From: Stramonita haemastoma
Lineage: Eukaryota; Mollusca; Gastropoda; Neogastropoda; Muricidae
Length of the DNA: 20,000 nt
Assembly: GCA_030674155.1 (NCBI GenBank)
Contig: CM060334.1
Location: 43,391,144 to 43,411,143, forward strand
Direction of reading: 5' to 3'
Both the position numbers and the translations under genes were made by a program. Positions 16,741-20,000 of the stretch are shown here, piece after piece. The notes beneath the pieces are model-generated. The model was given only the letters and a program-made list of their open reading frames with translations, had not been told where the DNA came from and ran no database searches. The number at the start of each line of letters is the position of its first letter. Position 1 is the stretch's first letter.

Positions 16741-16891
16741 TTTTTGGGTGAAATCTCTTCTTTCTTAGAGGAGGGTAAATCCTATGAAGTTGATGGTATG
16801 AATGCCATAGCCATATTCAGCATGCAGTTTAAAAACCTGCTAAGACTTTGCAGCTTCAATATGCCATGAACAGAGCATTCAGACTTTAGCA
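16741..16891. other. Gene-free single-copy stretch
   Basis: No homology within the window, no open frame of note and no RNA gene recognised. Confidence 0.45.
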
Positions 16892-16929
16892 TGGAAGAAG
16901 AAGAAGAAGTAGAGAAAAAGAAGGAAAGA

Positions 16930-16991
<62 letters not shown>
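16892..16991. repeat. (AAG)n then (AG)n microsatellite
   Basis: GAAGAAG units at 16892-16910 and GAAAG-type units, then nearly pure AG from about 16931 to 16991. The plus strand is homopurine. Confidence 0.96.
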
Positions 16992-16993
<2 letters not shown>

Positions 16994-17042
16994 CAGAGAG
17001 ACCAGCTTATCTATGATGAGATTTTGCTATGGGATCATTTTG

Positions 17043-17082
17043 CCCCCCCCCCCCCCCCCCCCCCCCCCCACACACACACACA
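17043..17082. repeat. 27-C homopolymer followed by (AC)n
   Basis: C at every position from 17043 to 17069, then ACACAC to 17082. This is an unusually long C run. The minus strand is 27 consecutive G, able to form G-quadruplexes. The exact length in an assembly is likely to be unreliable. Confidence 0.95.
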
Positions 17083-17579
17083 ACCGAGGTAGCTGAATTC
17101 ACACTTCAAGGAGTTGAATATTCATATTTTTGGGGTCTGTCACCTCCCCCATCTGCCTCTTTCTCTATTCCTTGGGCAGTGTATGTGAGACATGAGTATG
17201 TGTAGCGGTATTGACAGTGTGTGTGTAGTAGATTTGGTGCTGAAAGCATCCTGACAGGCAGACAAAATGAAAGTCTTGATTATTTCCTATTAACCCTGCA
17301 AAACTCCATCCCCCCCCCCCCCTCCTGCTGCTAACTACTTCAGGAGACAGCTAGCTTACAACACTTTGTTTTTCTTCTTTCTTTATGTTGTTAGAAAAGT
17401 GGGATGAGGTCGTGAGTGGGGTGCGGTGGGGGGGGGGGGGGGTGTTGGTCTTTTTGTTTTGCTTGTGAGGGTTTTGGGATCCTGACAATGAAGGTAAATT
17501 GGGAGATAGATTGCTGGCTTAAAATTGTGGTGTGTGTGTGTGGTGGGGGGGGGGGGTAGTACTGTGTTTGTGTAGGGGA
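17083..17579. other. Gene-free stretch with C- and G-homopolymers
   Basis: Contains runs of 13 C (17310-17322), 15 G (17428-17442) and 12 G (17545-17556), plus single-copy DNA between them. I see no exon. Confidence 0.65.
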
Positions 17580-17642
17580 GGGGTGTAGTGTGGTGTGTGG
17601 GGGTGGGTGTTTGTGTGTATGTGTGTGTATTGTGTGTGTGTT

Positions 17643-17710
<68 letters not shown>

Positions 17711-17749
17711 ATATATATACATGTGTGTGTTGTGTAGTAGTGTAGTGTG

Positions 17750-17805
<56 letters not shown>

Positions 17806-17812
17806 TGATGTG
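17580..17812. repeat. Compound (GT)n-(TA)n-(GT)n tract
   Basis: Irregular GT/GGGT (17580-17656), about 64 bp of TA with GTA and ACA interruptions (17657-17720), then imperfect GT and pure GT to about 17803. The TA core is self-complementary and could extrude a cruciform. The GT arms favour Z-DNA. Confidence 0.95.
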
Positions 17813-18217
17813 TGTAGTTGCGGCGTGCGCGCAGATATGCTGAAGAGTAAAAGTTCTAGAGAACGCTGTTAGCATGACAGCATAATCTACAATCTAAACA
17901 TTAAGGACTCAGAAAGGAGAGGTTCTAGGCGAACGAGGAGGAAGGAAGGAAGTGGAAGGGGGAGACATGCCCTTCCATTTCCATTTCACCTCAGTTGGGG
18001 TAATTGAGTTTGCACACTTTGCAAATCAAGGGCTTGGCTGTCTTGAAACCTTGGGGAAAATGCCCTGCTGGTGACATCAAGTGTACGTGGCAATCATGTC
18101 CTATACAAACATGTTTGTGTGTGTGTGTGTTCGTTTTGTCCTTTTCTGCCTGCAACACTTAAGTTTTCTTTTCTTAGTTCTTCACTTTTGTTTGTTTGGT
18201 TGGGTTTTTTTTACAAA
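17813..18217. other. Gene-free single-copy stretch
   Basis: Mixed composition with a GAAGGAAGGAAG patch at 17940-17951 and a short GT run near 18116-18130. No credible exon or RNA gene. Confidence 0.5.
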
Positions 18218-18340
18218 ATTATTCCTTTTTATTCCTATCATTTTTTTCTTATTGCTATTTTATCACAGTTTTTGGCATAAGATTATTCCTTCTTATTTCC
18301 TATCATTTTGTTGTTATTGCCATTTTATCACAGGTTTTTT
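18218..18340. repeat. 64-bp direct tandem repeat, T-rich
   Basis: Copy 1 (18218-18281) and copy 2 (18282-18340) share ATTATTCCTT, TCCTATCATTTT, TTATTGC and ATTTTATCACAG. Each copy ends in a pyrimidine-rich stretch plus TTATCACAG, an acceptor-like 3' splice signal, but I see no exon next to it. Similarity is roughly 85% by eye. Confidence 0.8.
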
Positions 18341-18437
18341 TTTTTATTTTGTTGAATTTGTTTTCTACTTCTGTCTGTCTGTTATGCTAAGTGTTATTTA
18401 CAACCGATGTTTTACATGGATATTGTAAAATTATCAG

Positions 18438-18451
18438 TGTGTGTGTGTGTG

Positions 18452-18529
<78 letters not shown>
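18438..18529. repeat. (GT)n dinucleotide microsatellite
   Basis: About 90 bp of GT with one phase change near 18452. Frames give poly-His/Thr on the minus strand and are not genes. Confidence 0.97.
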
Positions 18530-18530
<1 letters not shown>

Positions 18531-19255
18531 GAGGACTTGAGGTTTGATTTTCATGTTCAAGTGTGGATGAGTGTTTTGCAAGTTTTGTATACGTACATGT
18601 GTATTTCATAATGCACTTATAACCATTTAAAAAAAAGAAAGAAAATCTGTAAATTTTGATGGACCAGGTGGAGAAACATAATAGAGATCTAAATGGATGT
18701 CAAAATATTGATGATGGAGAGCTTGTGAAAGGAAAATCAGAAGTGCTTTTCAAAATAACTTCAATGAAGTGCACTCATTATTGATCTAGGTTCTTAAAGA
18801 TGAACATTTTCTTATTGGCTAGTATTTTGCAAAGAACAGAATCTGTTCAGATGCTGCATCAATAAGAAATCCCACTTCTAATAGGTAATTAAACTGTAGA
18901 TGAAATGGTATGGCCAAGGAATATGTCTGATTTATTTTTTGAACCCACTTAAACCAGCGGAAGAAATAAAGAAAATTTTATAAAACAGAATATCAGACAA
19001 GAGGCACGAGTATTCATTTTCTGAATTCGCCATTAAAGATAATTTAGAGAGAAAATCAAACCTTACGCAACTCTACTCCATTTGCTGTGTCAACACCGTG
19101 ACCCCAATGCTATTGAAATCGATTTTTAACAGACAAGCACAGAGCCACAGTGGTTGAGCTGCTTTGTAGGACTGTGAAGGGAAAAGTTAAGCATGCCATG
19201 CCACAGAAGAGAGGACAAACGTGATGGAAGCCTTGTGGATTTTACTGCTTATTCA
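18530..19255. other. AT-rich single-copy stretch, no gene called
   Basis: This is the longest repeat-free stretch in the window. A 41-codon frame at 18659-18784 (plus strand, starting MDQVEKHNRDL and ending CTHY) has a more protein-like composition than other frames here. It is short and has no recognised domain. Near 19143-19160 GAGCCACAGTGGTTGAGC resembles a degenerate tRNA box A, but no box B follows. Confidence 0.5.
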
Positions 19256-19612
19256 CCATGCTATTTTTTCAGCCACTGTTAGACTCTGTTTATTCAGCAA
19301 GTCGTTTATCAGCACTTACTGATTGGATTTCTGTTTATTACTTATTCAGAATGCCATTTTTCAGCCACTGTTAGATTCTGTTTCGAGAATGCCTATTTTC
19401 AGCACTTTAGATTCTGTTTATTCAGAATGCCATTTTTCAGCACTGTTAGATTCTGTTTATTCAGAATGCCATTTTTCAGCCACTAACTGTTTAGATGCAT
19501 TTCTGTTATTTTCAGCATGCCATTTTTCAGCCACTGTTAGATTCTGTTTATTTCAGATGCCATTTTTCAGCCACTGTTAGATTCTGTTTCATTCAGCATG
19601 CATGTTTTTCAT
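19256..19612. repeat. 40-bp minisatellite, about eight to nine diverged units
   Basis: The unit runs GCCATTTTTCAGCCACTG, then TTAGATTCTGTTTATTCAGA, about 40 bp. Units vary by small indels: CAGCACT for CAGCCACT, a GATGCATTTCTGTTATTTT variant near 19490, and CGAGAATGCC for TCAGAATGCC near 19385. The 85-codon frame that crosses part of the array (19323-19580) reads a diverged repeat peptide and is interrupted by indels. I regard it as non-coding. Confidence 0.93.
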
Positions 19613-19789
19613 GCCATTTTGACTGTTTCACCAATATTGGCCAATTTTAGTTGAAGTCAGGGTATCAAGATGCCATTTTCACCACGTCAGTGCACACTTA
19701 TTATCACCATTATTTTGGCTGCATAGATGTCCTGTTCTTTCGTGCGTTCGGGGTGTTGAAGGTGAGGCGTTCGGACGGTGCGTGCTGTG

Positions 19790-20000
19790 TTTCTGTGTTT
19801 GTGTGTGTGTGTGTTTTTGTGTGTGTGTGTGGTGGTGGGTGTGTGTGGTGTGGTGTGTGTGTGTGGTGTGTGTTTGGTGGTGTGTGTGTGTGTGTGTGGT
19901 GTGTGTGTGTGTGTGTGTGTTGTGTGTGTGGTGATGTGTGTTGTGTGTTGTTTGTGTGTGTGTGTGTGTTGGTGTTTGTGTTGTGTGCGTGCGTGCGTGC
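19790..20000. repeat. Degenerate (GT)n-rich tract, ending in (GTGC)n
   Basis: About 210 bp of GT with GGTG, TTTG and GTGGTG interruptions, finishing in GTGCGTGCGTGCGTGC at 19985-20000. The tract runs to the window edge and probably continues beyond it. Confidence 0.95.

Noticed and set aside
17657..17720. Replication origin or AT-rich regulatory element
   Set aside because: It is a plain TA microsatellite inside a GT compound tract. Nothing else points to an origin.
19143..19190. Seventh tRNA-derived SINE from GAGCCACAGTGGTTGAGC
   Set aside because: Only a box A-like motif is present. No box B, no shared body and no tail, so it may be chance.
19323..19580. 85-codon frame over the 40-bp minisatellite
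   Set aside because: The unit is not a multiple of three in practice, because indels change the phase. The peptide repeat decays, so it is a by-product of the tandem repeat.

Overview
This window looks like non-coding DNA from an animal genome, most plausibly a mollusc and perhaps a marine gastropod. I found no protein-coding exon, tRNA, rRNA, CRISPR array or bacterial-type operon that I would defend. The evidence for the organism is indirect: very dense simple repeats, and many short interspersed elements (SINEs) with tRNA-like heads. Several of those SINEs resemble, from memory, SINE families with conserved central domains found in snails and bivalves. Family numbers 1 to 6 used here are my own labels.

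Layout. 1-2110: T-rich single-copy DNA, a reverse-strand family 2 SINE with a TTC/GAA tail, a long GT tract, a promoter-like cluster of three inverted CCAAT boxes plus a YY1-like site (1588-1694), and a reverse-strand family 1 SINE with an exact target-site duplication. 2110-4330: a CCTG/CCTA tract, a 168-bp tandem repeat, and a 680-bp nearly pure pyrimidine tract. 4328-10830: a family 1 SINE, then a tandem segmental duplication (unit A about 4826-7400, unit B about 7619-10700). The two units differ by three SINE insertions, which gives paralogous empty sites. 10833-11450: a truncated family 1 SINE and a family 5 SINE. 11451-16330: a second, older tandem array of about three diverged units, broken up by SINEs and by GA, GT and GAA tracts. 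16430-17810: another family 1 SINE, then AG, poly-C, poly-G, TA and GT tracts. 17813-20000: mostly single-copy AT-rich DNA with a 64-bp direct repeat, a long GT tract, a 40-bp minisatellite (19256-19612) and a degenerate GT-rich end.

There are no cooperating genes to describe. The biology here is repeat dynamics: local duplication, SINE insertion dated by empty sites, and microsatellites growing from SINE tails. The three points most worth following are (i) the unusually well conserved island shared by the two duplication units (5101-5472 and 7875-8252), (ii) the exact paralogous empty site for the SINE at 5473-5766, and (iii) the promoter-like cluster at 1588-1694. All alignments were made by eye, so identities and outer boundaries are approximate.
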